Shown: positions 55,380 to 64,000 of the stretch, piece after piece | Position numbering within the stretch: position 1 is the first letter of the stretch | Layout: each line of letters starts with the position of its first letter | NCBI RefSeq assembly: GCF_000014585.1 | Contig: NC_008319.1 | Span: forward strand, 2,232,001 to 2,296,000 | Direction of reading: 5' to 3' | Origin: Synechococcus sp. CC9311 | GTDB lineage: Bacteria; Cyanobacteriota; Cyanobacteriia; PCC-6307; Cyanobiaceae | DNA: 64,000 nt | Position numbers and translations under genes: made by a program | Notes under the pieces: model-generated | Told to the model about the DNA's origin: nothing | The model's database searches: none | The model's input: the letters and a program-made list of their open reading frames with translations, nothing else

Positions 55380-55727
55380 ATGGCCGACACCCTGCTGAAG
55401 AGCACCACTCGCCACGTGCGTCTATTCACAGCTCGAGTGAATGAAGGGCGGCTCGTTCCAGACCCCAATCAGCTCACTCTCGACCTGGATCCAGACAACG
55501 AATTCCTATGGAATGACAGCTGCATCCAGACAGTTCAACAACGCTTCCGTGAGCTGGTTGAAGCCCATGCAGGCCAGCCTCTGAACGATTACAACCTTCG
55601 CCGAATCGGCTCAGAACTTGAGGGAAGCATTCGCCAGCTCCTACAGGCAGGTCAGCTGAGCTACAACCCTGATTGCAGGGTTCTGAATTACTCCATGGGC
55701 CTGCCCCGCACACCTGAACTGCTGTGA
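55380..55727 (+). CDS. ndhM: NAD(P)H-quinone oxidoreductase subunit M
   Basis: 115-aa NdhM, a hydrophilic-arm subunit of the photosynthetic NDH-1 complex. ATG 55380 gives [61 protein letters not shown] and [17 protein letters not shown] are family segments. The frame back to 55356 adds eight poor residues. The stop overlaps the next gene's GTG (GTGA). Confidence 0.94.
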
Positions 55728-56326
55728 GCCGCTCCCCCTATGACCGTCCACGGGGCGGAAATCCACGTCGTCCTGACGAGCGCAGAGGAGGTCGGTACAG
55801 CCCTCCGCCACCTGGCAACAACGAGGGTGGGGATGGAGGCGGTCGTTTCAACACGACCAGAATTGCTGTCCTCGCCGGAGTTCTGGTGGTGGGAATCGGA
55901 ATCGGCAGTGCTCTCACGAGCACCACGCAGGGAGATCAAGGCAACATCGCAAGCAGTGAGCAACTTGATTTAGCGGTACCAGACCCCGAGTTTTGCAAGC
56001 AGTGGGGTGCCAGCGCCTTTGTGATGGACATTGAGATGTATACGACCATGAACCCATCCAGCAGCTTCGTGACGCAACCCACCCTTCAACCAGGCTGCGT
56101 CATTCGCCGAGAAAACTGGGCCGTCTTACGTAAGGAAGGAGCGATCACCGCCGCTCAGGAACGGCAATGCAAACAAAGAATGAACACCTTCGCTTACATC
56201 GGATCAGTGAGAGACAAACCTGCTGTTCGCTGTGTTTACCAAACAGATATCACTCAAAACAAATTTCTAACCAAAGGGATCGCTGACGACACTGTTGGTC
56301 TCACCCCAGAAGCTGATCAGTTCTAA
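55724..56326 (+). CDS. DUF3172 membrane-anchored protein
   Basis: 200-aa protein with a Pro/Gly/Arg-rich cytoplasmic N-terminus ([20 protein letters not shown]), one membrane helix ([18 protein letters not shown]) and a DUF3172 domain outside: [53 protein letters not shown]. Four conserved Cys suggest disulfides. The function is unknown. GTG 55724 is coupled to ndhM by overlap. The 3' end touches the LysR stop (4 nt overlap). Confidence 0.8.
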
Positions 56327-57318
56327 GAGGCGTCAAAAACTGTGGGCATGGGTTCTGGCCCTACGGCCGCAGTCCTTGGCTGACGCAAAGGACTATCGGC
56401 ACTAGCAAACACAGGCAAAACATCACACCGAAATGCTTCGGCCGCCCGTGAGCAGTAGCGCGCTGGATGGGTAATCAGCCTTAACTGGCGCTTCACCTGC
56501 AGACCCGCGACCGATGGCTTGTGCAAGCTGCCTGCCGTGAGCTCCCTCTCAATCGAGACCACCGGAAGGAACGCGGCACCCAAGCCGGATTGCACAGCAT
56601 TTTTGATGGCCTCAAGAGAATTGAGCTCCATCTCAATCCTCAATCTCTGCACATCCAAACCAGAACGAGCCAGGAGCTTGTCCACCATTTTCCTAGTGGT
56701 GGACTGGGCATCTAAACAAACAAATCCCAATCGATACAGATCCTCCTTGCTGAGCTCTGGCAGGCGAGCCAGGGGATGCTTCACCGGAAGCACCAACGCC
56801 AATTCATCACTTGCGTAAGGGACCACCTGAAGCAACTCATTCAACTCGGCAGGTAACTCACCGCCAATGATCGCCAAATCGATCTGACCATTCGCCACGC
56901 TCCATCCCGTTCGTCTTGTGCTGTGAACATGCAGCTGCACTGCCACGTCTGGAAATTTTTGCCGAAAGAGACCAATCATTCGGGGCATTAAGTAGGTCCC
57001 CGTGGTTTGGCTGGCACCCACGACGAGAGAGCCTCCCTTCAAGTTGTGCAAGTCATCTAGAGCACGACACGCCTCATGGCATTGACTCAGAATTCGGTCG
57101 CAATAGCTCAGCAGCAAGTGACCGGCTTCGGTGAGCTGAGCCTTGCGGCCGCCGCGGTCAAACAAAGACACCTCGAGCTGCTTCTCTAGGTTCTGGATCT
57201 GCAAACTGACCGCTGGCTGCGTGACGTAAAGACTGTCTGCAGCTTTTTTAAAGCTGCCTTCACTGACGATGGCGCGGAGAATACGCAGCTGATCCAGTGT
57301 GAAAGGCAGATCGGCCAT
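56323..57318 (-). CDS. LysR-family regulator, RbcR/NdhR-like
   Basis: 331-aa LTTR. Winged HTH at residues ~8-65 ([36 protein letters not shown]) and a periplasmic-binding-protein-like effector domain ([41 protein letters not shown]). Sequence and position beside ndhF/ndhD resemble RbcR/CmpR/NdhR regulators of CO2 fixation and NDH-1 genes that sense C-metabolites. ATG 57318 ([12 protein letters not shown]). It is divergent from the Z-ISO/ndhF genes, a usual layout for autoregulated LTTRs and their targets. Confidence 0.85.
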   Translation of the reverse strand: MADLPFTLDQLRILRAIVSEGSFKKAADSLYVTQPAVSLQIQNLEKQLEVSLFDRGGRKAQLTEAGHLLLSYCDRILSQCHEACRALDDLHNLKGGSLVVGASQTTGTYLMPRMIGLFRQKFPDVAVQLHVHSTRRTGWSVANGQIDLAIIGGELPAELNELLQVVPYASDELALVLPVKHPLARLPELSKEDLYRLGFVCLDAQSTTRKMVDKLLARSGLDVQRLRIEMELNSLEAIKNAVQSGLGAAFLPVVSIERELTAGSLHKPSVAGLQVKRQLRLITHPARYCSRAAEAFRCDVLPVFASADSPLRQPRTAAVGPEPMPTVFDAS

Positions 57319-57432
57319 AAGCGACAGCCGACCGGGCGGGGATAGCTCCAAAACTTTAGAGGGAAAGAACCCACCGCCCTTCACAATTAGCCTTCACGCA
57401 GCAACTCTTTGGATGAGCTCCTAGGCGGCGGA

Positions 57433-58155
57433 ATGCATCACTCCAGCTTGGTGATGCTGTTGCTGCTCTTGGTCTTCGCTGTCATTCACAGCGGTGGGGC
57501 TGCCCTTCGCACTCGCGCTGAAGCCAAAATCGGTGCCAGGGCCTGGCGAGTGCTGTTTGCCGCCCTGAGTATTCCCTCCGCAGTTGTGGTGATCGGCTAC
57601 TTCCTTGCCCATCGGTATGACGGCCTAAGGCTCTGGAATCTTCAAGGTGTGCAGGGATTGATACCCGTGATTTGGGTGCTGACAGCCATCAGTTTTCTAT
57701 TCCTCTATCCAGCCACCTACAACCTGCTTGAAATTCCTGCTGTCCTGAAGCCGCAAGTGCGGCTCTACGCCACAGGAATCATTCGAATTAGCCGTCATCC
57801 TCAAGCCGTTGGTCAGGTTCTCTGGTGCTTTAGCCATGCCCTTTGGATCGGAAGCAGCTTCATGGTCGTGACCTGCATTGGCCTGATCGGACATCACCTT
57901 TTCGCTGTATGGCATGGAGACCGACGTTTAAAGGCTCGGTTTGGTGATGACTTCGTGAAGCTGAAACAAAGCACATCCGTACTGCCTTTCGCCGCTGTCC
58001 TTGATGGACGCCAGACCCTGATTTGGAGCGAGTTGCTGCGGCCAGCACAACTTGGCATCGCGATCGCGGTAGGGGTTTTTTGGTGGGCTCATCGCTTCAT
58101 CTCATTGGGAGGGATCGCGTTCCTTCACTCACGTCTTGAAGGGCTTTTGAGCTGA
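57433..58155 (+). CDS. NnrU-family protein, probable 15-cis-zeta-carotene isomerase (Z-ISO)
   Basis: 240-aa membrane protein with ~6 helices. FAVIHSGGAALR, YPATYNLLEIPA, then IRISRHPQAVGQVLWCFSHALWIG and HHLFAVWHGDRRL are NnrU/Z-ISO segments; Z-ISO is a heme b enzyme that isomerises the 15-cis bond of zeta-carotene between Pds and Zds, and His residues here could be heme ligands. Pds, Zds and CrtB are all in this window, which supports the carotenoid role. ATG 57433 is preferred; TTG 57409 would add eight residues. It is upstream of ndhF by 34 nt. Confidence 0.78.
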   Translation: MHHSSLVMLLLLLVFAVIHSGGAALRTRAEAKIGARAWRVLFAALSIPSAVVVIGYFLAHRYDGLRLWNLQGVQGLIPVIWVLTAISFLFLYPATYNLLEIPAVLKPQVRLYATGIIRISRHPQAVGQVLWCFSHALWIGSSFMVVTCIGLIGHHLFAVWHGDRRLKARFGDDFVKLKQSTSVLPFAAVLDGRQTLIWSELLRPAQLGIAIAVGVFWWAHRFISLGGIAFLHSRLEGLLS

Positions 58156-58189
58156 GCTGCCTACACTCATTCCACTCTGCTTCACTCGG

Positions 58190-60193
58190 ATGCCTTCGGC
58201 TGCCGATTCCGCCTGGCTGATCCCAGTGCTCCCTCTTGTTGGGGCATTGATCACTGGGCTTGGTCTGATTAGCTTCAATCGCACCATCAACCGGCTCAAA
58301 AAACCGGTGGCCTTGTTGCTGATCAGCTGCATTGGCGCTGCAGCGGTCATCAGTTATGCCGTTCTGTTCGAGCAGTTGAGTGGAGCTCCCCCCGTTGAGC
58401 ATCTATTCATCTGGGCGAGTGCGGGTGACTTCAGCCTTCCGATGGGGTACATCGTCGACCCACTTGCAGCTGTGATGCTCGCCTTGGTTACCACGGTGGC
58501 GCTGCTGGTGATGATTTATTCCCACGGCTATATGGCCCACGACAAGGGCTATGTGCGCTTCTTTACTTATTTGGCGATCTTCAGCAGCTCCATGTTGGGG
58601 CTCGTGGTCAGTCCCAACCTTCTGGAAATTTATGTGTTCTGGGAGCTGGTGGGGATGGCCTCCTACCTTTTGGTTGGCTTCTGGTACGACCGTGAAGGCG
58701 CCGCTCACGCCGCCCAAAAAGCGTTTGTCGTGAATCGTGTTGGTGATTTCGGACTCCTGCTCGGGATCCTCGGGCTCTATTGGGCCACGGGAAGCTTCGG
58801 ATTCCAAGGCATTGCCGATGGGTTATCAGCAGCAGTTAGCAGTGGCGTAGTGCCGGGATGGGCAGCTCTGGCTCTCTGCCTCTTCGTTTTTATGGGGCCA
58901 ATGGCCAAGTCAGCCCAATTCCCCCTTCACGTTTGGCTGCCTGACGCCATGGAGGGACCTACACCAATCTCTGCCTTGATCCACGCGGCCACCATGGTCG
59001 CGGCAGGTGTTTTCCTTGTGGCCAGGTTGGAACCTCTTTACGCCCAGTTCCCTGCTGTGGGCACGTTCATCGCGGTGATTGGAACGATCACCTGCTTCCT
59101 GGGAGCCTCGATCGCTCTAACCCAGATGGATCTCAAAAAAGGACTTGCCTACAGCACTGTGTCGCAGTTGGGATACATGATGCTGGCCATGGGCTGCGGC
59201 GCGCCCGTTGCGGGCATGTTCCACCTCGTGACCCATGCCTTCTTCAAGGCAATGTTGTTCCTTGGCTCGGGATCTGTGATCCATGCCATGGAAGATGTGG
59301 TGGGTCACGAACCTGTCCTCGCCCAAGACATGCGACTGATGGGTGGACTTCGCAAAAAGATGCCGATTACAGCCATCACTTTTTTGATCGGTTGTGTGGC
59401 CATTAGCGGCATCCCACCCCTGGCAGGCTTCTGGAGCAAAGATGAAATCCTCGGCCAAGCCTTCAACAGTTACCCCCTGCTCTGGGCTGTTGGCTTTGCC
59501 ACTGCAGGTATGACCGCCTTTTATATGTTCCGCCTCTACTTCCTGACCTTCGAGGGTGAGTTCCGAGGCAATGATTCAGCTCTACAACAAGAGCTCATGG
59601 CGGCCGCAGGAAAGAAAGCTGAGGAGGGTCACGACCACCACTCCGCAGGAAGTGTTCACGAGTCGCCCTGGTCCATGACCCTTCCGCTAGCGGTTTTAGC
59701 TGTGCCCTCAGCGCTAATCGGCTTGCTCGGAACACCCTGGAACAGTCGCTTTGCTGGGCTGCTGAACCCTGAAGAAGCAGCAGAAATGGCCGAACACTTC
59801 AGCTGGGGAGAATTCCTTCCGCTCGCAGGAGCCTCCGTTGCGATTTCCGTCACTGGTCTCACGGTTGCCGTCCTCGCCTACGCCCTCCGCCGGATCGACC
59901 TCGGCGTTCTGGTTGCAGCTCGCTTCCCAACCATCAATGCCTTCCTGGCAAACAAATGGTATTTGGATGCGATTAACGAGAAGTTGTTTGTACGCAGCAG
60001 CCGAAAGCTGGCCCGTGAGGTGCTCGAAGTGGATGCAAAGGTTGTGGATGGCGTGGTGAATCTCACCGGACTGCTCACCCTTGGCAGCGGGGAAGGCCTC
60101 AAATACTTTGAAACCGGCAGAGCCCAGTTCTATGCACTCATCGTGTTCGGCGGAGTGATTGCCTTAGTGGTCCTCTTCGGTGTCCTGGGCTAA
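58190..60193 (+). CDS. ndhF: NAD(P)H-quinone oxidoreductase subunit 5
   Basis: 667-aa proton-pumping membrane subunit of NDH-1 (NuoL/Nqo12 type) with ~15-16 helices. Segments PLAAVMLALVTTVALLVMIYSHGYM, FWELVGMASYLLVGFWYDR (conserved Glu), KSAQFPLHVWLPDAMEGPTPISALIHAATM and GLAYSTVSQLGYMMLAMG are diagnostic. A His/Glu-rich loop (KAEEGHDHHSAGSVHES) lies near residue 485. ATG 58190. It is followed by ndhD in the same orientation after 116 nt, so they probably share a transcript ending at 62012-62043. Confidence 0.95.
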   Translation: MPSAADSAWLIPVLPLVGALITGLGLISFNRTINRLKKPVALLLISCIGAAAVISYAVLFEQLSGAPPVEHLFIWASAGDFSLPMGYIVDPLAAVMLALVTTVALLVMIYSHGYMAHDKGYVRFFTYLAIFSSSMLGLVVSPNLLEIYVFWELVGMASYLLVGFWYDREGAAHAAQKAFVVNRVGDFGLLLGILGLYWATGSFGFQGIADGLSAAVSSGVVPGWAALALCLFVFMGPMAKSAQFPLHVWLPDAMEGPTPISALIHAATMVAAGVFLVARLEPLYAQFPAVGTFIAVIGTITCFLGASIALTQMDLKKGLAYSTVSQLGYMMLAMGCGAPVAGMFHLVTHAFFKAMLFLGSGSVIHAMEDVVGHEPVLAQDMRLMGGLRKKMPITAITFLIGCVAISGIPPLAGFWSKDEILGQAFNSYPLLWAVGFATAGMTAFYMFRLYFLTFEGEFRGNDSALQQELMAAAGKKAEEGHDHHSAGSVHESPWSMTLPLAVLAVPSALIGLLGTPWNSRFAGLLNPEEAAEMAEHFSWGEFLPLAGASVAISVTGLTVAVLAYALRRIDLGVLVAARFPTINAFLANKWYLDAINEKLFVRSSRKLAREVLEVDAKVVDGVVNLTGLLTLGSGEGLKYFETGRAQFYALIVFGGVIALVVLFGVLG

Positions 60194-60309
60194 ACGATCC
60201 TTTGATTCCGAACCTTCAGGAGTGAGGGTTATGTGTGTCAACGCCTATCGAGTGGATGCGCGTTCGCCCAAGATTTCTACACTCCGAACAGTGGTGAAAG
60301 ACCTGTCCC

Positions 60310-61986
60310 GTGCTCGAATTTGCCGTTAGTGCACCCTTTGATCCGGCATTCGACATCTCAAGCAGTATCGTTCCGGCCACTTTCCCGTGGCTGAGCCTTT
60401 CGATCCTGTTTCCCATCGTTGGGGCCTTCATCGTTCCGTTCGTGCCAGACGATGGTGATGGCAAACAGGTGCGCTGGTTTGCACTCGGCATTGCTCTCAC
60501 CACCTTCCTGATTACAGCTGCGGCTTATCTCACGGGATATGACCCCAGTTACAGCGGACTCCAGCTCTCGGAACGGGTGAGCTGGCTGCCCAATCTCGGG
60601 CTCACATGGGCTGTCGGGGCCGATGGCCTCTCGATGCCCCTGATCCTGCTCACGAGCTTCATCACAGCCTTAGCGGTCCTGGCCGCCTGGCCTGTGACCT
60701 TCAAGCCCAAGCTGTTCTTCTTCTTGATCCTGGCGATGGATGGCGGCCAAATTGCCGTCTTCGCCGTCCAAGACATGCTTCTGTTCTTCCTCGCCTGGGA
60801 ATTAGAGCTGCTTCCGGTTTACCTCTTGCTTGCCATCTGGGGAGGGAAAAAACGTCAATACGCAGCTACAAAGTTCATTCTCTATACAGCTGGCAGCTCT
60901 CTTTTCATCCTCTTGGCTGCCCTCGCCATGGGCTTTTTTGGCGGTGGAGTGCCCAATTTCGAATACAGCGTTCTGGCACAAAAGGGATTCAGTACTGGAT
61001 TTGAACTGCTCTGTTACGCGGGGTTGTTGATTGCATTCGGGGTGAAATTACCGATCGTTCCACTCCACACCTGGCTTCCTGATGCCCATGGGGAGGCCAC
61101 AGCACCTGTGCACATGTTGCTCGCGGGAATTTTGCTCAAAATGGGTGGCTACGCGTTGATGCGCTTTAACGCCGAAATTTTGCCTGTAGCGCATGCCCAA
61201 TTCGCGCCCCTACTGGTGGTGCTGGGTGTCGTGAACATCATTTATGCAGCGCTCACATCTTTCGCTCAACGCAATCTCAAACGCAAGATCGCGTACAGCT
61301 CCATCAGCCATATGGGCTTCGTACTGATCGGTATTGGCAGCTTCAGCGAGCTAGGAACGAGTGGCGCCATGCTGCAAATGATCAGTCACGGACTGATCGG
61401 AGCCAGTCTGTTCTTCCTTGTGGGTGCCACGTACGACCGGACCCACACCCTTCAGCTGGATGAGATGGGTGGTATTGGCCAAAAAATGCGCATCATGTTT
61501 GCCCTATGGACTGTTTGCTGCCTCGCCTCCCTTGCCCTGCCTGGCATGAGCGGATTTGTGAGCGAACTCATGGTCTTTGCAGGCTTTGCCACCGATGAGG
61601 CCTACACCCTCAGCTTCCGAATCGTGATTGATGGTCTCGCAGCCATTGGCGTGATCCTCACACCGATCTATTTGCTGTCGATGTTGAGAGAGATCTTCTT
61701 CGGAAAAGAAAACAGCGAACTGGTGTCTCACTCCAATCTTGTGGATTCAGAGCCCAGGGAGGTCTACATCATTGGTTGCCTGCTGGTTCCAATCATCGGC
61801 ATTGGGCTCTATCCAAAGCTGATGACTGACAGCTACAGCAACACGATCTCAGCTCTTGTGAGGCGTGATGTTGATGCGATGGAAAGGATCACAAGACCAA
61901 CAGCCCCTTTAATTCGCAGCACTTCCCTTGTGCCAGCGGTGTTCTCAGCACCAAAACTGACGCAGGCCAGCCAGCCAGTCTCGTAA
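60310..61986 (+). CDS. ndhD: NAD(P)H-quinone oxidoreductase subunit 4
   Basis: 558-aa NuoM-type proton-pumping subunit with ~14 helices. GVDGLS-like [38 protein letters not shown] (conserved Glu) and [38 protein letters not shown] are signatures. Pairing directly with ndhF suggests the ndhD1/ndhF1 type (NDH-1L/1M, respiration and cyclic flow) rather than a CO2-uptake isoform, but this is inference. GTG 60310 is the start. Confidence 0.94.
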   Translation: MLEFAVSAPFDPAFDISSSIVPATFPWLSLSILFPIVGAFIVPFVPDDGDGKQVRWFALGIALTTFLITAAAYLTGYDPSYSGLQLSERVSWLPNLGLTWAVGADGLSMPLILLTSFITALAVLAAWPVTFKPKLFFFLILAMDGGQIAVFAVQDMLLFFLAWELELLPVYLLLAIWGGKKRQYAATKFILYTAGSSLFILLAALAMGFFGGGVPNFEYSVLAQKGFSTGFELLCYAGLLIAFGVKLPIVPLHTWLPDAHGEATAPVHMLLAGILLKMGGYALMRFNAEILPVAHAQFAPLLVVLGVVNIIYAALTSFAQRNLKRKIAYSSISHMGFVLIGIGSFSELGTSGAMLQMISHGLIGASLFFLVGATYDRTHTLQLDEMGGIGQKMRIMFALWTVCCLASLALPGMSGFVSELMVFAGFATDEAYTLSFRIVIDGLAAIGVILTPIYLLSMLREIFFGKENSELVSHSNLVDSEPREVYIIGCLLVPIIGIGLYPKLMTDSYSNTISALVRRDVDAMERITRPTAPLIRSTSLVPAVFSAPKLTQASQPVS

Positions 61987-62011
61987 AGAACTTCGTCCTT
62001 TCTCTGCGAAT

Positions 62012-62043
62012 GCGATTCAGACACTGAATCGCTCCTTAATTTT
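62012..62043 (+). terminator. Rho-independent terminator of ndhF-ndhD
   Basis: GCGATTCAG (62012-62020) pairs exactly with CTGAATCGC (62024-62032) around ACA, followed by TCCTTAATTTT. It lies 26 nt after the ndhD stop. Confidence 0.82.
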
Positions 62044-62071
62044 CAGACGCCTGTCGCACACTCTGTTCGCC

Positions 62072-62461
62072 ATGCGTCAGATCAATTTCACGCTGATTTT
62101 CATCTTTGGACTCGGCACGGTGTTTTTCACGTTGGAAAACACCAACCCCACCACGGTGAATGTGTTGCCGTGGATGCACTTCACCTTGCCTCTGGCCGCT
62201 CTTCTGCTCCTATCAGGGGGTATCGGTGCTGTCGCAGCCTGGCTTTTTGCAAGCTGGAGCGGAATGCTCAACACGGTGGAGCGATTGGGCAAAGCCACTG
62301 AATTCGAAGCCCAGCAGGTTCGCATTCAAGAATTGGAAACCGACCTCGATCGCTACCGCTCAACAGTGCAAACCCAGCTAGGGCTGCTGCCCTCAGGCAC
62401 TAGTGAATCGGCCTCAACCTCAACGACGAATCCCACTGTCGACATCGATTCAAAGTCTTAA
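62072..62461 (+). CDS. LapA (DUF1049)-domain membrane protein
   Basis: 129-aa protein with two membrane helices (FTLIFIFGLGTVFFTLENTNPTTVNV, then PLAALLLLSGGIGAVAAWLF) and a cytoplasmic coiled coil (EAQQVRIQELETDLDRY), ending in a Ser/Thr-rich tail. The ENTNPTTVNV after the first helix is the DUF1049 hallmark. The E. coli LapA/LapB system controls LPS assembly; the cyanobacterial role is unknown. ATG 62072, 28 nt after the ndhD terminator. Confidence 0.82.
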   Translation: MRQINFTLIFIFGLGTVFFTLENTNPTTVNVLPWMHFTLPLAALLLLSGGIGAVAAWLFASWSGMLNTVERLGKATEFEAQQVRIQELETDLDRYRSTVQTQLGLLPSGTSESASTSTTNPTVDIDSKS

Positions 62462-62482
62462 AAGGTGAAAGTCTGACGGCAA

Positions 62483-62503
62483 CACAGGAGCGAATCTCCT
62501 GTG
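62483..62503 (+). other. Hairpin upstream of scpA
   Basis: CACAGGAG (62483-62490) pairs exactly with CTCCTGTG (62496-62503) around CGAAT. There is no T run, so it is not a standard terminator. Its AGGAG would be a ribosome-like site locked in the stem, but it lies 50-60 nt ahead of the possible scpA starts. Function unknown. Confidence 0.35.
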
Positions 62504-62546
62504 GGGACTGGCATCCCCTGGATTGGACCGATACCTTTCCAACAGA

Positions 62547-63461
62547 ATGAGGTTGTTTTTGTCTGATGCCGGCCTGACCTCAAAAGCTGATGCCGGCGCC
62601 CGTCTTGCGATTCGTCTGCTCCAAGATGCTGCCCAAAGTGGCACTCTCGATCCTTGGGACGTCGATGTCATTTCAGTGGTAGACGGTTTTTTAGATCAAC
62701 TCAGACAACGCATTGAAGTCCCCCGACGGGTTGCTGCTCAGCTGGGCCAACAGGGAGGAAGCTACGAACGCGATCTAGCCGAGAGCAGCGAAGCGTTTCT
62801 CGCTGCATCAGTGTTGGTGGGGCTCAAAGCGGAGGTGCTTGAAGCCAGCACCCTCCCTCCAGAACCAATGATGGAAGAGGCTTTTGACCCTGACTTCATG
62901 GAACAGGGTTGGCTGGATCCCCGCTTCAATTTGCCGCGCCATCCTGAACGTCACCTTTTAAGGCGCCCTGTTGCTCCTCCTCCTTTGAGGCGGCCCGTCA
63001 CGCTTGGGGAATTGATCGAACAGCTGGAGACCATTGCTGAGCAATTAGAGACCGACGAACTAGACATGCGCCGGCGTCAGCGTCAGAAGCGCTTCAGCAA
63101 TCGTGAGGCAATCGCTCAAGTAGCTGCATTGGCCCACCGGGAAAAACTGCCAGAAACCACTGCCGCGTTAGGGGTGTTCTTAAAAGAGTGGGAACAGGCC
63201 TTGCACTGGGTTGATTTCGAGTTTCTGGTTAGGCGTTGGGCAGAGGCAGCTGAGCCTGACCTAGACACAGACCGCGTTGGGGTGTTCTGGGCTCTTTTAT
63301 TCCTGTCCTCTCAGAGTCAGGTCGAGCTGGAACAAGTTGGCTCGCTGCACGCACCCATTCGTTTAAAGCGTTTGCTCGTTGCCGGCGAAATCACTCAGCT
63401 ACCGATCAACAGTCTGGAAGTGCCAGATATCACGCCGACCTTGCCCGCAATTGCCGCCTAA
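62547..63461 (+). CDS. scpA: Segregation and condensation protein A
   Basis: ~304-aa kleisin linking SMC and ScpB in the chromosome-condensing complex. The N-terminal ScpA motif is ARLAIRLLQDAAQSGTLDPWDVDVISVVDGFLDQL, and the C-terminal winged helix includes FWALLFLSSQSQVELEQ. The start is uncertain: ATG 62547 is used here, TTG 62559 has a GAGGT at better spacing, and TTG 62523 is the frame limit. The central charged linker is long and contains RRRQRQKRFSNREA. Confidence 0.87.
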   Translation: MRLFLSDAGLTSKADAGARLAIRLLQDAAQSGTLDPWDVDVISVVDGFLDQLRQRIEVPRRVAAQLGQQGGSYERDLAESSEAFLAASVLVGLKAEVLEASTLPPEPMMEEAFDPDFMEQGWLDPRFNLPRHPERHLLRRPVAPPPLRRPVTLGELIEQLETIAEQLETDELDMRRRQRQKRFSNREAIAQVAALAHREKLPETTAALGVFLKEWEQALHWVDFEFLVRRWAEAAEPDLDTDRVGVFWALLFLSSQSQVELEQVGSLHAPIRLKRLLVAGEITQLPINSLEVPDITPTLPAIAA

Positions 63462-63506
63462 TCACCCTCTTATGTTGATGACTACGTTTTCAAGCTTGGT
63501 ACGTCA

Positions 63507-64000
63507 ATGAAGGCCATGATCCTGGCCGCAGGCAAAGGAACCCGAGTGCAGCCGATCACGCATGTGATCCCGAAACCGATGATTCCGATCCTGCAGAAAC
63601 CGGTGATGGAGTTCCTGCTGGAGCTTCTCAAAGAGCATGGTTTCACTGAGGTCATGGTCAACGTGTCTCACTTGGCCGAAGAAATCGAAAACTATTTCCG
63701 CGATGGCCAGCGTTTCGGTGTCGAAATCGCTTATAGCTTTGAGGGCAGTATTCAGGACGGCGAACTGATCGGAGACGCCCTTGGTTCTGCAGGTGGTCTC
63801 AAAAAAATCCAAGATTTCCAGACCTTTTTTGATGACACCTTCGTGGTGTTGTGTGGTGATGCCCTGATCGACCTTGATCTAACCGAAGCCGTTAGGCGTC
63901 ATCGCGCAAAGGGAGCTCTAGCCAGTCTTGTCACCAAAACGGTCCCGAAGGACCAGGTGAGCAGCTACGGCGTGGTAGTGAGCGATGACGACGGCAAAAT
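63507..64000 (+). CDS. Sugar-phosphate nucleotidyltransferase, 3'-truncated by the window edge
   Basis: 164 codons are visible from ATG 63507. The GT-A-fold start KAMILAAGKGTRVQPITH with signature GxGTRxxPxT and K in IPKPMIPI, plus CGDALIDLDL (metal-binding Asp), belongs to glucose-1-phosphate or mannose-1-phosphate nucleotidyltransferases. The length of this family in cyanobacteria is often ~390 aa with a C-terminal beta-helix, which would lie beyond the window. Sugar and nucleotide specificity cannot be read here. Confidence 0.88.
   Translation, partial: MKAMILAAGKGTRVQPITHVIPKPMIPILQKPVMEFLLELLKEHGFTEVMVNVSHLAEEIENYFRDGQRFGVEIAYSFEGSIQDGELIGDALGSAGGLKKIQDFQTFFDDTFVVLCGDALIDLDLTEAVRRHRAKGALASLVTKTVPKDQVSSYGVVVSDDDGK

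Overview
The window looks like about 64 kb of chromosome from a marine picocyanobacterium of the Synechococcus subcluster 5.1 / Cyanobium lineage. The reasons are the gene content (psbD, ndhO/M/F/D, ycf3, ycf34, DUF751/Ycf33, crtB/pds/zds, rpaA, rpaB, tandem SLH-OprB porins), the dense gene packing with 1-4 nt overlaps, and frequent GTG and TTG starts. Both ends cut through genes: nadB on the left and a sugar-nucleotide transferase gene on the right. I see no insertion sequence, prophage or CRISPR array.

Layout. 1-13.1 kb: nadB, a VKOR-thioredoxin fusion, rimO, an MFS transporter, a tiny petL, a B12-binding radical SAM enzyme, DUF4346 and FemAB-like genes, a RibD-reductase/double-PTPS pair, aroK, crr7 and a GST. 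13.1-24.5 kb: ycf33-like gene, rbfA, a GH3 hydrolase, a GT2-TPR protein, hemD, then zds-SRPBCC-lipoprotein on the minus strand, an A-type Fe-S protein, a LpxB-like protein, a TIGR01777 epimerase and a Na+/H+ antiporter. 24.5-30.8 kb: ndhO, a J-domain protein, cysK and two tandem OprB-type porins whose first ~480 bp are nearly identical. 30.8-35.5 kb: an AT-rich accessory segment with unrecognised membrane proteins, including a convergent, 3'-overlapping pair of paralogues, then a DUF2079 membrane protein and a non-coding-looking stretch that holds a riboregulator-like leader and a 17-codon ORF. 35.5-45.8 kb: a solitary psbD with its own terminator, an ABC ATPase, tRNA-Asn, rpaA, holB-tmk-copA, ycf3, radA and rpaB. 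45.7-52.9 kb: a lipid block (plsX, fabH, fabD, plsC), a YdcF-like gene, tsaB, ycf34, a CCA-adding-type enzyme and an RRM protein. 52.9-64 kb: crtB-pds, ndhM, DUF3172, a LysR regulator (RbcR-like), a Z-ISO/NnrU protein, ndhF, ndhD, lapA-like, scpA and the truncated nucleotidyltransferase.

How the genes fit together. Most of the window serves oxygenic photosynthesis. It supplies a PSII core protein (D2), a cytochrome b6f small subunit, a PSI assembly factor, four NDH-1 subunits plus a CRR7-type factor, four enzymes that convert GGPP to lycopene, and the paired OmpR-type regulators RpaA and RpaB. The main unexplained signal is on the minus strand between the psbD terminator and the DUF2079 gene. 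There a 12-bp leader hairpin carries an exact 9-nt copy of the Shine-Dalgarno region of a 17-aa ORF, so that one arm could pair with either copy. That is the geometry of a translational switch.
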